From: Clostridia bacterium
GTDB taxonomy: Bacteria > Bacillota > Clostridia > Lachnospirales > Lachnospiraceae
Direction: 5' to 3'
Assembly: GCA_910575725.1 (NCBI GenBank)
Contig: CAJTFE010000034.1
Location: 1 to 54,199 of the forward strand
Length of the DNA: 54,199 nucleotides
Made by a program: the position numbers and the translations under genes. Each line of letters opens with the position of its first letter. Position 1 is the stretch's first letter. Below, one piece after another: positions 18,077-27,283 of the stretch. Below the pieces are notes generated by a model. The model did not search any database. It saw nothing but the letters and a program-made list of their open reading frames with translations, and was not told the origin of the DNA.

Positions 18077-18706
18077 ATGTCTGTATTTGAAATTAAAGAT
18101 GTATCTTACTCTTATGACAAGAGCAAAAGAATATTGACAGCGGTAAATGCCGTGTTTGAAACAGGAAAAATGTATGCCATACTTGGAGTGTCTGGCTCTG
18201 GAAAGACTACTTTGTTATCACTGCTTGGCGGGCTTGATGTACCGCAAAAAGGTGAAATTTTATTTGATGGTATGGATATTTCAGAGCATAGACTTGAATA
18301 CCATAGACGCAATCATGTTTCACTTATATTTCAAAGTTACAATCTCATTGACTATATGACACCTGTTGAAAATGTAAAGCTGACTGCAAAGCAGGATGCC
18401 CTTCTGGTGTTAAAACACCTTGGATTAACTGAAGACGAAGTGAAACGCAATATAATGAAATTATCTGGAGGACAACAGCAACGTGTTGCAATCGCCCGTA
18501 CATTGGCGTCGGACACACCTATTATTTTGGCTGATGAACCGACAGGAAATTTGGACGAGGATACTGCTGCCGAAATAACAGAAGTATTAAAAAATTGTGC
18601 CCATCAGATGAATAAGTGCGTTATTATTGTTACTCATTCTAATGACCTTGCAAAGCAAGCTGATATGGTTTTTCGCTTGAAGAAAGGCAAGTTACAACAG
18701 TTATGA
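18077..18706 (+). CDS. ABC transporter ATP-binding protein
   Basis: 209 residues. Walker A GVSGSGKTT at 37-45, Q-loop LIFQSYNLID, signature LSGGQQQRVAIAR, Walker B IILADEPTGNLD and the switch histidine in IVTHSNDLA are all present. This is the LolD/MacB class that works with FtsX-type permeases, here the gene immediately upstream. At 209 residues it is a little shorter than usual (about 225-250). The start follows AAGGAG. The stop overlaps the following small gene (ATGA). Confidence 0.93.
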   Translation: MSVFEIKDVSYSYDKSKRILTAVNAVFETGKMYAILGVSGSGKTTLLSLLGGLDVPQKGEILFDGMDISEHRLEYHRRNHVSLIFQSYNLIDYMTPVENVKLTAKQDALLVLKHLGLTEDEVKRNIMKLSGGQQQRVAIARTLASDTPIILADEPTGNLDEDTAAEITEVLKNCAHQMNKCVIIVTHSNDLAKQADMVFRLKKGKLQQL

Positions 18707-18873
18707 GAACAGAATGGATATGTTGCCCTATTTGTGGTGGTAAAATCCGTAACAGAATAAGAGAGGATACTATTTTGAAAAACTACCCTTTTTACTGTCC
18801 GAAATGCAAGCAGGAAGTTTTGATTGAAGCCAAGAATTTACAAATATCTGTCATCAAAGAGCCAGACGCATAA
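18703..18873 (+). CDS. cysteine-rich KTR-family small protein
   Basis: 56 residues, too short for most gene callers. It has two zinc-ribbon knuckles (WICCPICGGKIRNRIRED and FYCPKCKQEVLIEAKN) and ends in IKEPDA, as in the cysteine-rich KTR family (Pfam 14205). Proteins of this family are common passengers of Tn916/Tn1549-type elements and their exact role is unknown. ATG 18703 overlaps the ATPase stop by four bases, so it is translated as part of the ABC unit. Confidence 0.85.
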   Translation: MRTEWICCPICGGKIRNRIREDTILKNYPFYCPKCKQEVLIEAKNLQISVIKEPDA

Positions 18874-19045
18874 GATGCAGATGCCCGTGTTATAATAGGG
18901 ACAAGTTAGAAGAACCCAATAAAATCAAGGGGTTGCACTAATGCGTAGGTGCTGTAACGAAGGTTTTGAAATTAAGTAAAAACAATCGTTACGGCATTTT
19001 GCATTTTACAACAATATAATAAATTGAGTATTGGAGAAAAATGCA

Positions 19046-19441
19046 ATGAAATCATTATATGAAGAATTAAATGGAAGTTATATTGAGATAGGAGATGTTA
19101 AAATTCCTGCCCTTATGTCAGTTGATACAAATTATGAAATAGGCTTTTGGGGACAAAGGCATAAGGCGTATTTGAAAGAAAATCATAGAGTTATTTACTA
19201 TAATCTTTTGACAAAAGGTAAACTAAATTCATATTTGCACAAGATTGATAATAGAGCAAAAGAACAATATGATTTAATTGTTAAACTGTTTTCTGAAAGT
19301 CAAGGTATTACAGAAGAACTCAAAGCTGAAAATCAAATGTTATGGGTACAAAAAATGAATAATATTTCTAATCAAGCAAGAGAAATCATTTATAAAGAAA
19401 TCATAGCTACTAAATTAAAGATGATTCAAAAACACAAATAG
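19046..19441 (+). CDS. tnpV: TnpV, transposon-encoded protein
   Basis: 131 residues, full length for TnpV. It reads KSLYEELNGSYIEIGD, GFWGQRHKAYLKENHRV, YYNLLTKGKLNSYLHKID and QGITEELKAENQMLWVQKMN, the family core. TnpV proteins are carried by mobilisable and conjugative transposons of Firmicutes; their biochemical role is not established. ATG 19046 lies 9 bases after GGAG; an in-frame TTG at 19031 is less likely. The 172 bases upstream hold a possible -10 (TATAAT near 18890) and no gene. A second, ruined TnpV sits at 14354-14521. Confidence 0.88.
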   Translation: MKSLYEELNGSYIEIGDVKIPALMSVDTNYEIGFWGQRHKAYLKENHRVIYYNLLTKGKLNSYLHKIDNRAKEQYDLIVKLFSESQGITEELKAENQMLWVQKMNNISNQAREIIYKEIIATKLKMIQKHK

Positions 19442-19446
19442 AATAC

Positions 19447-19490
19447 AAAAACAAACAGGATGTCAAACACAGACATCCTGTTCGTTTTTG
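19447..19490 (+). terminator. strong, probably bidirectional terminator between tnpV and the Mn catalase
   Basis: CAAAAACAAACAGGATGTC pairs with GACATCCTGTTCGTTTTTG around AAACACA. A-rich and T-rich flanks on each side allow it to serve both converging genes. Confidence 0.85.
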
Positions 19491-19513
19491 TGCATATTTC
19501 AAATAATAAAAAA

Positions 19514-20182
19514 TCAATTAAAAGACACAGGTTCAACATCTGTTTTAGAAAATGGATTATTATCAGGTGATGGCTCGGACATACTGAAATACATTTTTGC
19601 TGCTTTTGTTGTTCCGAAATCTCGATTTGAACCGCTGTTTTGCACCTTATTGAATGCTTCTCTGAACATTGCATTATGTGCTTCTTCACGATTCAAAAGA
19701 AAATCAATTGTTTCTTTAACTTTTTTATCATCAATTTGTCTGTAGAGATATTCATAAACAACCTTTGCTCTCTGCTCGGAAGCAATATTAGAAAGCAAAT
19801 CGGCGCATAAATCACCTGTTACGGTTACATAATCTGCTGTCCACGAATATCCTGATGCATTGATAAGACCGGGATTTAATCCTAAAAGAACATGGGATTC
19901 AATTTCGCCTGCCGGAACGGTTGTCGCTTCAACATCATGACCGTTAAGAAGATTGATGGTCTGTGCTACCATTTCCATATGACCAAGTTCTTCAGCAGCA
20001 ATATCTAAAAATAAGTCCTTGATTTCAGGATCTTTAATACGAAAGCTCTGTGACATATACTGCATTGCAGCTTTCAATTCTCCGTTTGCACCGCCAAGCT
20101 GTTCCTGAAGAAGTGCTGCATACTGCGGATTAGGCTTTTCAACCTCAACAGGATGGAATAATTGTTTTTCGTGCTTAAACAT
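19514..20182 (-). CDS. manganese (non-haem) catalase, CotJC-like
   Basis: 222 residues. Ferritin-like four-helix bundle with dimanganese ligand motifs: LGGANGELKAAMQYMSQ (first Glu), AAEELGHMEMVAQTI (ExxH pair), SEQRAKVVYEYL and NREEAHNAMFREAF (second ExxH). These enzymes split hydrogen peroxide. It ends PDNNPFSKTDVEPVSFN. The start ATG 20182 follows GTGAGG. It lies 116 bases downstream of thiC on the same strand; the gap contains an inverted repeat (CCTCACTT / AAGTGAGG) but no clear T-run terminator, so read-through from the thiamine operon is possible. Confidence 0.9.
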   Translation of the reverse strand: MFKHEKQLFHPVEVEKPNPQYAALLQEQLGGANGELKAAMQYMSQSFRIKDPEIKDLFLDIAAEELGHMEMVAQTINLLNGHDVEATTVPAGEIESHVLLGLNPGLINASGYSWTADYVTVTGDLCADLLSNIASEQRAKVVYEYLYRQIDDKKVKETIDFLLNREEAHNAMFREAFNKVQNSGSNRDFGTTKAAKMYFSMSEPSPDNNPFSKTDVEPVSFN

Positions 20183-20298
20183 AATAAAACCTCACTTTCA
20201 AATATAATGTTTGTACTTTTCATAACAATATACATAGCATTAAACTTATAAGTGAGGCCTTAATAATTTCCAATAAATATTACATCAAACGATTATCA

Positions 20299-21603
20299 TT
20301 ATAATATATCAATATATTCACCGTTAAGTGCCTTATTCATACTTCTTACAGCACAGAATTTTCCGCACATTGAACAGCTATCTTCAATTTCAGGTTTTCT
20401 TTCATCACGAATTTTTTTTGCTGTTTCAGGATCAATGGAGCATTCCCATTGTTTGTCCCAATCGAAATTTCTTCTTGCATCAGCCATAGTATCATCAATA
20501 TCTCTTGCGTGGGGGATATGCTTGGCAATATCGGCAGCATGAGCTGCAATTTTTGATGCGATAATACCTTGCTTAACATCATCTACATTTGGAAGTGCAA
20601 GATGCTCGGCGGGGGTAACATAACAGAGAAACGCTGCACCTGTGGCTGCTGCTACAGCACCACCAATAGCAGATGTTATATGATCATAGCCCGGTGCAAT
20701 ATCGGTAACTAAAGGACCAAGCACATAAAATGGCGCCCCCATACAAATGGTCTGCTGAACTTTCATATTTGCCTCAATCTGATCAAGTGGCATATGACCG
20801 GGACCTTCCACCATAACCTGAACATTTTTTGCCCATGCACGCTTTGTAAGTTCACCAAGACGAACAAGCTCTTCAATCTGACAAACATCACTTGCATCTG
20901 CAAGGCAACCCGGTCGGCAAGCATCGCCAAGAGAAATGGTTACATCGTACTCACGGCAGATATCCAATATCTCGTCGTAATACTCATAAAAAGGATTTTC
21001 CTCACCTGTCATACTCATCCAAGCAAATACAAGAGAACCACCACGAGATACAATATTCATTTTTCTTTTATGCTTTTTAATCTGTTCAATTGTTTTTCTT
21101 GTAATTCCACAATGAAGTGTTACAAAATCAACACCATCTTCAGCGTGTAAACGGACAACATCTATAAAATCTTTTGCAGTAAGTGTAGCCAAATCTCTTT
21201 GATAATGAATAACACTATCGTAAACAGGAACAGTACCAATCATTGCAGGACATTCACTTGTGAGTTTCTTCCTGAAAGGCTGTGTATTTCCATGTGATGA
21301 TAGGTCCATAATGGCTTCTGCACCCATATCAATAGCAGCCATTACCTTTTGCATTTCGATATCATAATCCTTGCAGTCCTTTGAAATACCGAGATTAACA
21401 TTGATTTTTGTTCTGAGCATTGAACCTACTCCATTAGGATCAATACACTTATGTAGTTTATTTGCACATATCGCAACTTTACCTTCGGCAACAAGAGCCC
21501 TTATTTCCTCTTCTGTGCGATATTCCTTTTTAGCAACTGCCTTCATTTCAGGAGTTATGATGCCTTGTTTTGCTGCGTTCATTTGTGTTGTGTAATTTCT
21601 CAT
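20299..21603 (-). CDS. thiC: phosphomethylpyrimidine synthase ThiC
   Basis: 434 residues, the length of the short bacterial ThiC form. It reads [61 protein letters not shown] and [18 protein letters not shown], all core ThiC motifs. The C-terminal iron-sulfur motif is CSMCGKFC (CX2CX3C as written, one residue shorter than the textbook CX2CX4C). This radical SAM enzyme turns aminoimidazole ribotide into HMP phosphate. It is the last thiamine gene of the operon, 33 bases downstream of thiD. Confidence 0.96.
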   Translation of the reverse strand: MRNYTTQMNAAKQGIITPEMKAVAKKEYRTEEEIRALVAEGKVAICANKLHKCIDPNGVGSMLRTKINVNLGISKDCKDYDIEMQKVMAAIDMGAEAIMDLSSHGNTQPFRKKLTSECPAMIGTVPVYDSVIHYQRDLATLTAKDFIDVVRLHAEDGVDFVTLHCGITRKTIEQIKKHKRKMNIVSRGGSLVFAWMSMTGEENPFYEYYDEILDICREYDVTISLGDACRPGCLADASDVCQIEELVRLGELTKRAWAKNVQVMVEGPGHMPLDQIEANMKVQQTICMGAPFYVLGPLVTDIAPGYDHITSAIGGAVAAATGAAFLCYVTPAEHLALPNVDDVKQGIIASKIAAHAADIAKHIPHARDIDDTMADARRNFDWDKQWECSIDPETAKKIRDERKPEIEDSCSMCGKFCAVRSMNKALNGEYIDIL

Positions 21604-21636
21604 ATTAAAATTCCTTTCAAGTAAATATTAAATGAT

Positions 21637-22434
21637 TCAGTCAGCAAAGCTGCTGTTAAGATTAAACATATGATTCATTGGTCCGCTGCCTTTGCCTAAA
21701 TCAAGCATATCTGCCAGTGCACCTAAAATATAATCCTTTGCTCTTTGCACGGATGATTGCATATCAAAGCCTTTTGCAAGATTTGATGCAATAGCACTTG
21801 ACAAAGTACAGCCTGTTCCATGTGTATTTGGATTATCTATTCGTTTTCCTTTAAACCATTGATATTTTCCGTTTTCATAAAGCAAATCATTTGCATCATT
21901 TATGCTATGACCGCCCTTGCAAAGAACAGCACAGTTGTATGCCTCACTAATCATTCCTGCTGCTTTAATCATATCGTCTTCGCTATGAATCGGTATTCCT
22001 GACAACACTTCTGCTTCAGGAATATTCGGCGTAATCACATCAGCAATTGGCAGCAAATCACTTTTAAGTGTTGCTATTGCATCTTCATTTATAAGCCTTG
22101 AACCGCTTGTTGCTACCATTACAGGATCAACAACAATATTTTCAGCGTCAAATGCTTTAAGCCTGTCTACGATAGTTTCAATCAATTCTCTTGATGAAAC
22201 CATACCGATTTTAACTGCATTGGGACGAATGTCATTGAATACATCGTCAATTTGTTCTTTAAGAAATTCAGGAGTTACCTCCATAATTCCTGTTACGCCG
22301 GTTGTGTTTTGCGCAGTAAGTGCAGTGATTGCGCTCATTGCATACACACCATTCATAGTCATGGTTTTAATATCTGCTTGAATACCGGCGCCTCCGCAGG
22401 AATCACTTCCTGCGATTGTTAATGCTTTTTTCAT
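21637..22434 (-). CDS. thiD: HMP / HMP-phosphate kinase ThiD
   Basis: 265 residues. It reads LTIAGSDSCGGAGIQADIKT, MNGVYAMSAITALTAQNT, VVDPVMVATSG, ITPNIPEAEVLSG and the GTGCTLSSAIA anion-hole motif of the ribokinase-fold ThiD family. It phosphorylates HMP phosphate to the diphosphate used by ThiE. GGAG precedes the start. A 93-base gap with no recognisable content separates it from the HAD gene upstream. Confidence 0.95.
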   Translation of the reverse strand: MKKALTIAGSDSCGGAGIQADIKTMTMNGVYAMSAITALTAQNTTGVTGIMEVTPEFLKEQIDDVFNDIRPNAVKIGMVSSRELIETIVDRLKAFDAENIVVDPVMVATSGSRLINEDAIATLKSDLLPIADVITPNIPEAEVLSGIPIHSEDDMIKAAGMISEAYNCAVLCKGGHSINDANDLLYENGKYQWFKGKRIDNPNTHGTGCTLSSAIASNLAKGFDMQSSVQRAKDYILGALADMLDLGKGSGPMNHMFNLNSSFAD

Positions 22435-22527
22435 CGTTTTTCTCCTTCAGATTATTATCGTTACCCTATATCAGCATTAATTTTATTGAGCGACAAAAGG
22501 TGGTGCCCCCAATCTGCCGCTGATAGA

Positions 22528-23025
22528 TTAAATGTTTAAAACAAAATTCCAAAAAGTTTCAAAATTTGAATGGTCTTTCAAGAAATAATCTGAAAAATTT
22601 TTCACTTTGTCTTGTTGCTTTTCAAATTCATCAAAAACAGCAACTGTATTAAAACCATCATATTTTTCAAGTACAGCCTCAACAATTATTTTGTCTGTTG
22701 CAGTGGCTATACACATTCTTATTCCTTTGCTGTTAAGTCTTTGTAAAAAGTCAGCAGCATACGGTTTCAATTTTACATCATTAAGATAAAAGTCTCTAAT
22801 CATTAAATTTACTCCATCCATTATTTCCTCAACGGAAAGAGTAACACCATATTCCGATATATAGTAACATGCCGCTTGATATAAGCTCATATTTTTAAAG
22901 GTTTCATTCAAATTTTCTTTTGGTGTATAGCCAATAGAGCGCAAATATGTTTCACCAAGTGTATCCCATATAAACATTGAATCAAGCAATGTTCCATCAA
23001 CATCAAAAATGGCATTCTTAATCAT
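22528..23025 (-). CDS. HAD-family phosphatase, C-terminally truncated, in the thiamine operon
   Basis: 165 residues. Motif I is FDVDGTLLDS (residues 8-17) and motif II is CIATATDK (about 107-114); the cap domain (YYISEYGVTLSVEEIMDGV) is present. The expected second half of the core, with the motif III lysine and motif IV acidic pair, is missing; instead the last 35 residues are low-complexity (KNFSDYFLKDHSNFETFWNF). Full-length relatives are about 215-220 residues. HAD phosphatases in thiamine operons are known to hydrolyse thiamine phosphate in organisms without ThiL; that role is likely for the family, but this copy may be inactive. The gene overlaps thiE by 8 bases. Confidence 0.75.
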   Translation of the reverse strand: MIKNAIFDVDGTLLDSMFIWDTLGETYLRSIGYTPKENLNETFKNMSLYQAACYYISEYGVTLSVEEIMDGVNLMIRDFYLNDVKLKPYAADFLQRLNSKGIRMCIATATDKIIVEAVLEKYDGFNTVAVFDEFEKQQDKVKNFSDYFLKDHSNFETFWNFVLNI

Positions 23026-23659
23026 TTTTGACTAACTCCTTTGCAATATTGAGAAGTATTTCTGTTTCAGCTTTTGGAGCATCTGCTTTCATTATAGCGG
23101 ACACAACACAGAATCCTGCTATGTCTATGCCCTTGAGAATATCCGTATTTGTTTTATTAAGACCGCCAATAGCATTAACGGGAATGGGAACTGCCGTGCA
23201 AATATCTTTTAAGGTATCAGTTGAAGTAAGTACGGTTTTCACTTTAGTTGTAGTTGGGTACATTGCTCCGACTCCAAGATAGTCTGCTCCTTGATCATAT
23301 GCTTCCAAAGCCTGTGGAACAGTTTTTGCAGTAGCTCCGATAATTACATTATTTCCAAGAATTTTTCTTGCAGTACTTATCGGCATATCACTTTGACCAA
23401 GATGCACACCTTCTGCTTCGATTGCCATAGCTACATCAATACGATCATCAATAATAAGCGGTATATTATATTTTTGGGTTAATGTATGCACCTTTTCAGC
23501 CAGAGCAATATATTCTCTTGTCGTTTTATCCTTTTCACGAAGCTGAATTAATGTTGCCCCACCTTTTAAAGCCTCTTCAATTCTGTACAAAAATTCCTCA
23601 TCGGAGAAATCAGTACTGTCCGTTATAAAGTATAATGTTGAATCAAATTTTTTCATCAT
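23018..23659 (-). CDS. thiE: thiamine phosphate synthase ThiE
   Basis: 213 residues. TIM-barrel motifs: LYFITDST, ALKGGATLIQLREKDK, LIIDDRIDVAMAIEAEGVHL, GQSDMPISTARKILG, IIGATAKTVPQA, ADYLGVGAMYPTTTK and PVNAIGGL. It condenses HMP diphosphate with the thiazole phosphate carboxylate to give thiamine phosphate. It follows thiH by 11 bases and overlaps the HAD gene, consistent with a single transcript. Confidence 0.95.
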   Translation of the reverse strand: MMKKFDSTLYFITDSTDFSDEEFLYRIEEALKGGATLIQLREKDKTTREYIALAEKVHTLTQKYNIPLIIDDRIDVAMAIEAEGVHLGQSDMPISTARKILGNNVIIGATAKTVPQALEAYDQGADYLGVGAMYPTTTKVKTVLTSTDTLKDICTAVPIPVNAIGGLNKTNTDILKGIDIAGFCVVSAIMKADAPKAETEILLNIAKELVKND

Positions 23660-23670
23660 TTTCCTCCGAT

Positions 23671-24924
23671 TTATACATAAAGGTAATCGTTGAGCACAGG
23701 CTGCAAGCCCTCGTCAGAAATATCCTGATACATTTTTTCAAGACTTCTGCTGTCATTTATTTCAAACTGCTCATCACCCTCTGTGCTGCCGCTCTCTTTT
23801 CCGGTGTATTTGCTTTCGTGATCACCTATACCTGTGGAAACACCCGCAGATACTTTGGTTGCAGCAATTTTTACAATGCCGTTTCTGAAAGAGGCACTCT
23901 CACGGGATGATACAGTAATACCAACAAACGGAAGAAAAATGCGATATGCACAAATCACCTGACAAAGCTGTTTTTCGTGGACATCAAGCGGATTGATTTT
24001 ATCATTGTTTATAATAGGTCTTAAACGAGGACAGGAAAGTGACATTTCAGCATGTGGATATTTTCTTTGAAGATAATAAACATGCAATGCACTTGCAAGT
24101 GCATCTTTACGAAAATCCGAAAGACCAAGAAGTGCTGAAAAAGCAACGCCACGCATACCGCCCCTCAATGCCCTTTCCTGTGCATCAAAGCGATAAGGCC
24201 ACACTCGCTTATGACCGAGAAGATGCAGCTTTTCATATTTATCTGTATCATAAGTTTCCTGAAAAACTGTAACATAATCAGCACCGCACTCATGTAAATA
24301 GCGGTATTCATCCGTATTCACAGGATATATTTCAAGACCTACCATTCTGAAATATTTTCGTGCGAGCTTGCACGCCTCACCAATATATTTAACATCACTT
24401 TGTGCTCGGCTTTCACCTGTAAGAATAAGTATTTCTTCCATACCAGAATCTGCTATAATTCTCATTTCATGCTCAATCTGTTCCATAGTCAGCTTCATAC
24501 GATTGATATGGTTATAACAGTTAAAGCCGCAGTAAACACAATAGTTCTCGCAATAATTTGCAATATAAAGCGGCGTGAACATATAAACGGTATTACCGAA
24601 ATGCTTGCCTGTTTCGGTTCGTGCTTTTTGTGCCATTAACTCCAAAAAAGGCTCTGCCGCAGGAGAGAGCAATGCCTTAAAATCCTCAATCGTACAGGTT
24701 TCATGTTCAAGTGCTGTTTTAACATCACTTACTGTATATTTTGAATAATCATACGAATTCATTTGTCCGATTACTTTTTCACAAATATCAGATTCAATCT
24801 GCTCCATTCCCGGCAGATATTCCATATGATTTTTTCTTGATGATGGATCATTTTCAAGCCTATGCTTCTTTTCAAGCGCCTTTGGTGATAAATGCACGGA
24901 ATCAATAAAATATTCGTTATCCAT
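23671..24924 (-). CDS. thiH: 2-iminoacetate synthase ThiH (radical SAM)
   Basis: 417 residues, longer than E. coli ThiH (about 377). The radical SAM cluster motif is C125-x3-C129-x2-C132 (YCENYCVYCGF). Other motifs: EEILILTGESRAQSDVKYI, VGLEIYPVNTDEY, VTVFQETYDTDKY, LSCPRLRP and VGITVSSRESASFRNGIV. It cleaves tyrosine to dehydroglycine for thiazole formation, as expected for an anaerobe (aerobes use ThiO). The C-terminus contains YTGKESGSTEGDEQFEINDSRSLEK and lies in the usual position. It sits 13 bases after thiG. Confidence 0.94.
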   Translation of the reverse strand: MDNEYFIDSVHLSPKALEKKHRLENDPSSRKNHMEYLPGMEQIESDICEKVIGQMNSYDYSKYTVSDVKTALEHETCTIEDFKALLSPAAEPFLELMAQKARTETGKHFGNTVYMFTPLYIANYCENYCVYCGFNCYNHINRMKLTMEQIEHEMRIIADSGMEEILILTGESRAQSDVKYIGEACKLARKYFRMVGLEIYPVNTDEYRYLHECGADYVTVFQETYDTDKYEKLHLLGHKRVWPYRFDAQERALRGGMRGVAFSALLGLSDFRKDALASALHVYYLQRKYPHAEMSLSCPRLRPIINNDKINPLDVHEKQLCQVICAYRIFLPFVGITVSSRESASFRNGIVKIAATKVSAGVSTGIGDHESKYTGKESGSTEGDEQFEINDSRSLEKMYQDISDEGLQPVLNDYLYV

Positions 24925-24937
24925 ATATTGCCTCCGC

Positions 24938-25708
24938 TTAATCTCTTAAAAATCCGGTAAGCGGATCAGATGCTGATGCACCTCTTGACAGAACCCTGCC
25001 GGGCTTTGCATGATAAGCTTTTCTGCCTGCCTCTATTGCAGCACGAAAAGCAGATGCCATAAGCGGCAGATTGCCTGCTGTTGCAAGTGCAGTATTTGCC
25101 ATAATAGCAGCTGCACCCATTTCCATAGCCTCACAAGCCTGCGACGGTCTGCCGATACCTGCATCTATAATAATAGGCAAATCAATTTCATCAATCAAAA
25201 TTTGTATAAATTCACGAGTTGCAAGTCCCTTATTTGACCCAATAGGTGATGCAAGAGGCATTATGCTTGCAGCACCTGCATTGACCATATCTCTGGCAGC
25301 ATTCAAATCAGGATACATATACGGCATTACAATAAAGCCATCATTTGCAAGGATTTCAGTTGCTTTGATGGTTTCTGTATTATCAGGCAAAAGATATTTT
25401 GAATCTCTCATAATTTCAACCTTTACAAAATTGCCGCAGCCAAGTTCTCGTGCCAGACGGGCAATACGGACTGCTTCCTGTGCATTTCTTGCCCCAGATG
25501 TATTTGGCAGAAGTGTTATCCCCTTTGGAATGTAATCAAGAATATTTTCCTGCTCCTTTGTGTTTGCACGGCGAACAGCAAGGGTAATAATTTCTGCCCC
25601 TGCATCCTTAACTGCCGATTCAATAAGCTCCAAAGAGTATTTGCCTGAACCCAAAATGAATCTTGAATTAAATTCATGACCGCCGATAATGAGTTTATCA
25701 TTTTCCAT
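24938..25708 (-). CDS. thiG: thiazole synthase ThiG
   Basis: 256 residues. It reads [88 protein letters not shown] and [11 protein letters not shown], the complete ThiG pattern, with the Schiff-base lysine in FVKVEI. I chose ATG 25708, which follows GAAGGAATTATA, over the in-frame ATG at 25747 inside thiF. It therefore begins 17 bases after the thiF stop. Confidence 0.96.
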   Translation of the reverse strand: MENDKLIIGGHEFNSRFILGSGKYSLELIESAVKDAGAEIITLAVRRANTKEQENILDYIPKGITLLPNTSGARNAQEAVRIARLARELGCGNFVKVEIMRDSKYLLPDNTETIKATEILANDGFIVMPYMYPDLNAARDMVNAGAASIMPLASPIGSNKGLATREFIQILIDEIDLPIIIDAGIGRPSQACEAMEMGAAAIMANTALATAGNLPLMASAFRAAIEAGRKAYHAKPGRVLSRGASASDPLTGFLRD

Positions 25709-25724
25709 TATAATTCCTTCTTTC

Positions 25725-26366
25725 TTATACTTCGTATTCTTCTGCAATTATTCTTAAAACCACATGTGCCTGATGTGCTGCACACACCATTACACGAGAC
25801 GATACAAGTCCAATACCATCAGATACATCACTTGTTTCATCACCGCAAAGATAAAATCGTTTCGTTACTCTGCGAGTTTTTATACTGTTCGCCGATGCCA
25901 TTCCTGACATACCCGAGCCTGCAGCTAAATACTTATCCGGGAAATTTTCCCTTATGCCGTTTACAAGCATTGCCTTTTCTTCAGGTTGGTCAAAGGCTTC
26001 ACAAATTATATCAGCATTACATAATAGCGCTTTGATATTGCTCTCGGTTATACGGACAGTGTGAGTATCAATCTCAAGATATGGTGCGATTTGTTGCAAA
26101 TTAACCTTTAACGCATCTGTTTTATACATTCCGATTTGTGAAACAAAATATTGCTGACGATTAAGATTTGACAAATCAACTTTGTCAAAATCAATCAATA
26201 TAAGTTTTCCTATTCCTGCACGAGCAAGTGCTATTGCAATATTAGAACCAAGTCCGCCAAGTCCACAAATTGCAACAGATGCTTTACTGAATTTGCTTTG
26301 TAATTCCTTACCATGTCGTTCTTCAAGTGCTAAAAGCATTTCTTCTTTTGTGGGAATTAAGTGCAT
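25725..26366 (-). CDS. thiF: sulfur carrier protein adenylyltransferase ThiF
   Basis: 213 residues, the short ThiF form. The nucleotide-binding motif [15 protein letters not shown] lies near residues 33-47; other motifs are [36 protein letters not shown] and [10 protein letters not shown]. It adenylates the C-terminus of ThiS. The zinc-binding CxxC pairs of longer E1-like enzymes are absent, as is usual for this subfamily. It begins 3 bases after the thiS stop. Confidence 0.94.
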   Translation of the reverse strand: MHLIPTKEEMLLALEERHGKELQSKFSKASVAICGLGGLGSNIAIALARAGIGKLILIDFDKVDLSNLNRQQYFVSQIGMYKTDALKVNLQQIAPYLEIDTHTVRITESNIKALLCNADIICEAFDQPEEKAMLVNGIRENFPDKYLAAGSGMSGMASANSIKTRRVTKRFYLCGDETSDVSDGIGLVSSRVMVCAAHQAHVVLRIIAEEYEV

Positions 26367-26369
26367 ATA

Positions 26370-26564
26370 TTAACCCCCTCCGACAAAGCTGACCACTTCA
26401 ATAACATCACCATTTTGAATGATTGTTTCATCAAATTGACTTTTCGGCACAATTTCTTCATTACGCTCAACGGCAATAAACTTCAAATCATAATCCGTTG
26501 TTTTCAGATACTGTGAAATTGTCATTCCGACAGCATCTTTCTCAACTCCATTGATTTTCACCAT
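26370..26564 (-). CDS. thiS: sulfur carrier protein ThiS
   Basis: 64 residues, the beta-grasp fold size of ThiS. It reads VKINGVEKDAVGMTISQYL, IAVERNEEIVPKSQFDETI and IEVVSFVGGG. The C-terminal Gly-Gly is where ThiF adenylates and sulfur is loaded for ThiG. It is the first gene of the operon, immediately after the TPP riboswitch and its terminator; AGGAGG stands before the ATG. Confidence 0.95.
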   Translation of the reverse strand: MVKINGVEKDAVGMTISQYLKTTDYDLKFIAVERNEEIVPKSQFDETIIQNGDVIEVVSFVGGG

Positions 26565-26581
26565 AGCTTTTCCTCCTAAAT

Positions 26582-26616
26582 AAAAAATAGGGAGCTACCA
26601 ATTAAGGTAACTCCCA
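26582..26616 (-). terminator. expression-platform terminator of the TPP riboswitch
   Basis: On the minus strand GGGAGTTACC pairs with GGTAGCTCCC, followed by TATTTTTT. It lies between the aptamer and the thiS ribosome site, so TPP binding would favour early termination. Confidence 0.85.
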
Positions 26617-26633
26617 TAATACAATACTATCAG

Positions 26634-26715
26634 TTGTCCCTACGTTGGCATTATCCAAATCAGGTATATCGGTCGAAAGTTATACTTTCCTCTCAGCCTG
26701 TAACACAAGCTCCCG
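26634..26715 (-). promoter_or_regulatory. TPP (THI element) riboswitch
   Basis: Minus-strand motifs in order: CGGGAGCTTG opening stem, the invariant CTGAGAGG, GACC, ACCTGATTTGGATAATGCCA and the closing CGTAGGGA. This is a standard thiamine pyrophosphate aptamer, and it heads the whole thiS-to-thiC operon. Confidence 0.95.
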
Positions 26716-26735
26716 AATATTTAATTGTTGAATTT

Positions 26736-26764
26736 ACAATAACACCATTTTCAATAAAATGCAA
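26736..26764 (-). promoter_or_regulatory. sigma-A-type promoter of the thiamine operon
   Basis: Minus strand TTGCAT, 17-base spacer, TATTGT. It would start transcription a few bases before the TPP aptamer. Confidence 0.65.
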
Positions 26765-26834
26765 GTAAATTGATTATTTGATACTTGATTTCAAATTTTA
26801 TCGTTACTGTTCAGAGGTCAGCTTGTGATAAACA

Positions 26835-26880
26835 AACCGATGGTGTAGACTAATCTTAGTCGAAACCATCGGTTTTCTTT
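26835..26880 (+). terminator. hairpin with T-rich tail
   Basis: AACCGATGGT pairs with ACCATCGGTT, then TTCTTT. No gene obviously ends here on the plus strand, so it may be a remnant of a deleted gene. Confidence 0.5.
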
Positions 26881-27037
26881 ATCCAAATATCTCGGATACT
26901 CTGTTATATAAATTTGATTCTTCGTTTTGGCGTATCTGAATAAGCATGCTCATGCATTCACGTTAAGCAGGACGATTTCATCTTCCATATTTTTCATTCT
27001 CTCAATCCTCCGTTTTCATAAGGTAATTATACTATAG

Positions 27038-27074
27038 ATGCCCTCAAAATGCGAATTTCCGTATTTGAGGGCAT
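27038..27074. repeat. 11-bp perfect inverted repeat
   Basis: ATGCCCTCAAA and TTTGAGGGCAT flank a 15-base loop. It could be an operator or small hairpin RNA. Confidence 0.5.
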
Positions 27075-27185
27075 GGTCAATTTGACGGTGGATAATTTAA
27101 AAAAAACGAGTAAATATCAGGTGAAAAAGAGGGCAAGGAAGCATGCCTGGGACGAAACGGAAGACAGAAATGTGGATAACTTTCT

Positions 27186-27243
27186 GATAAATAAAGCGGA
27201 CAGAAAAACTATAAACATCATTTTTCTGTCCGCTTTATTTATC
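27186..27243. repeat. long AT-rich hairpin
   Basis: GATAAATAAAGCGGACAGAAAAA pairs base for base with its complement across a 12-base loop (about 23 bp). GTGGATAA and TTATCCAC further extend the symmetry. It looks like a bidirectional terminator or a miniature-element hairpin. Confidence 0.6.
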
Positions 27244-27283
27244 CACATATAAAAAATTTAAATTTCGTCACTTTTCACAATCG

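Noticed and set aside
27049..27252. 67-residue ORF
   Set aside because: It runs through two perfect hairpins, has no ribosome site and resembles no protein; the base pattern is explained by the inverted repeats.
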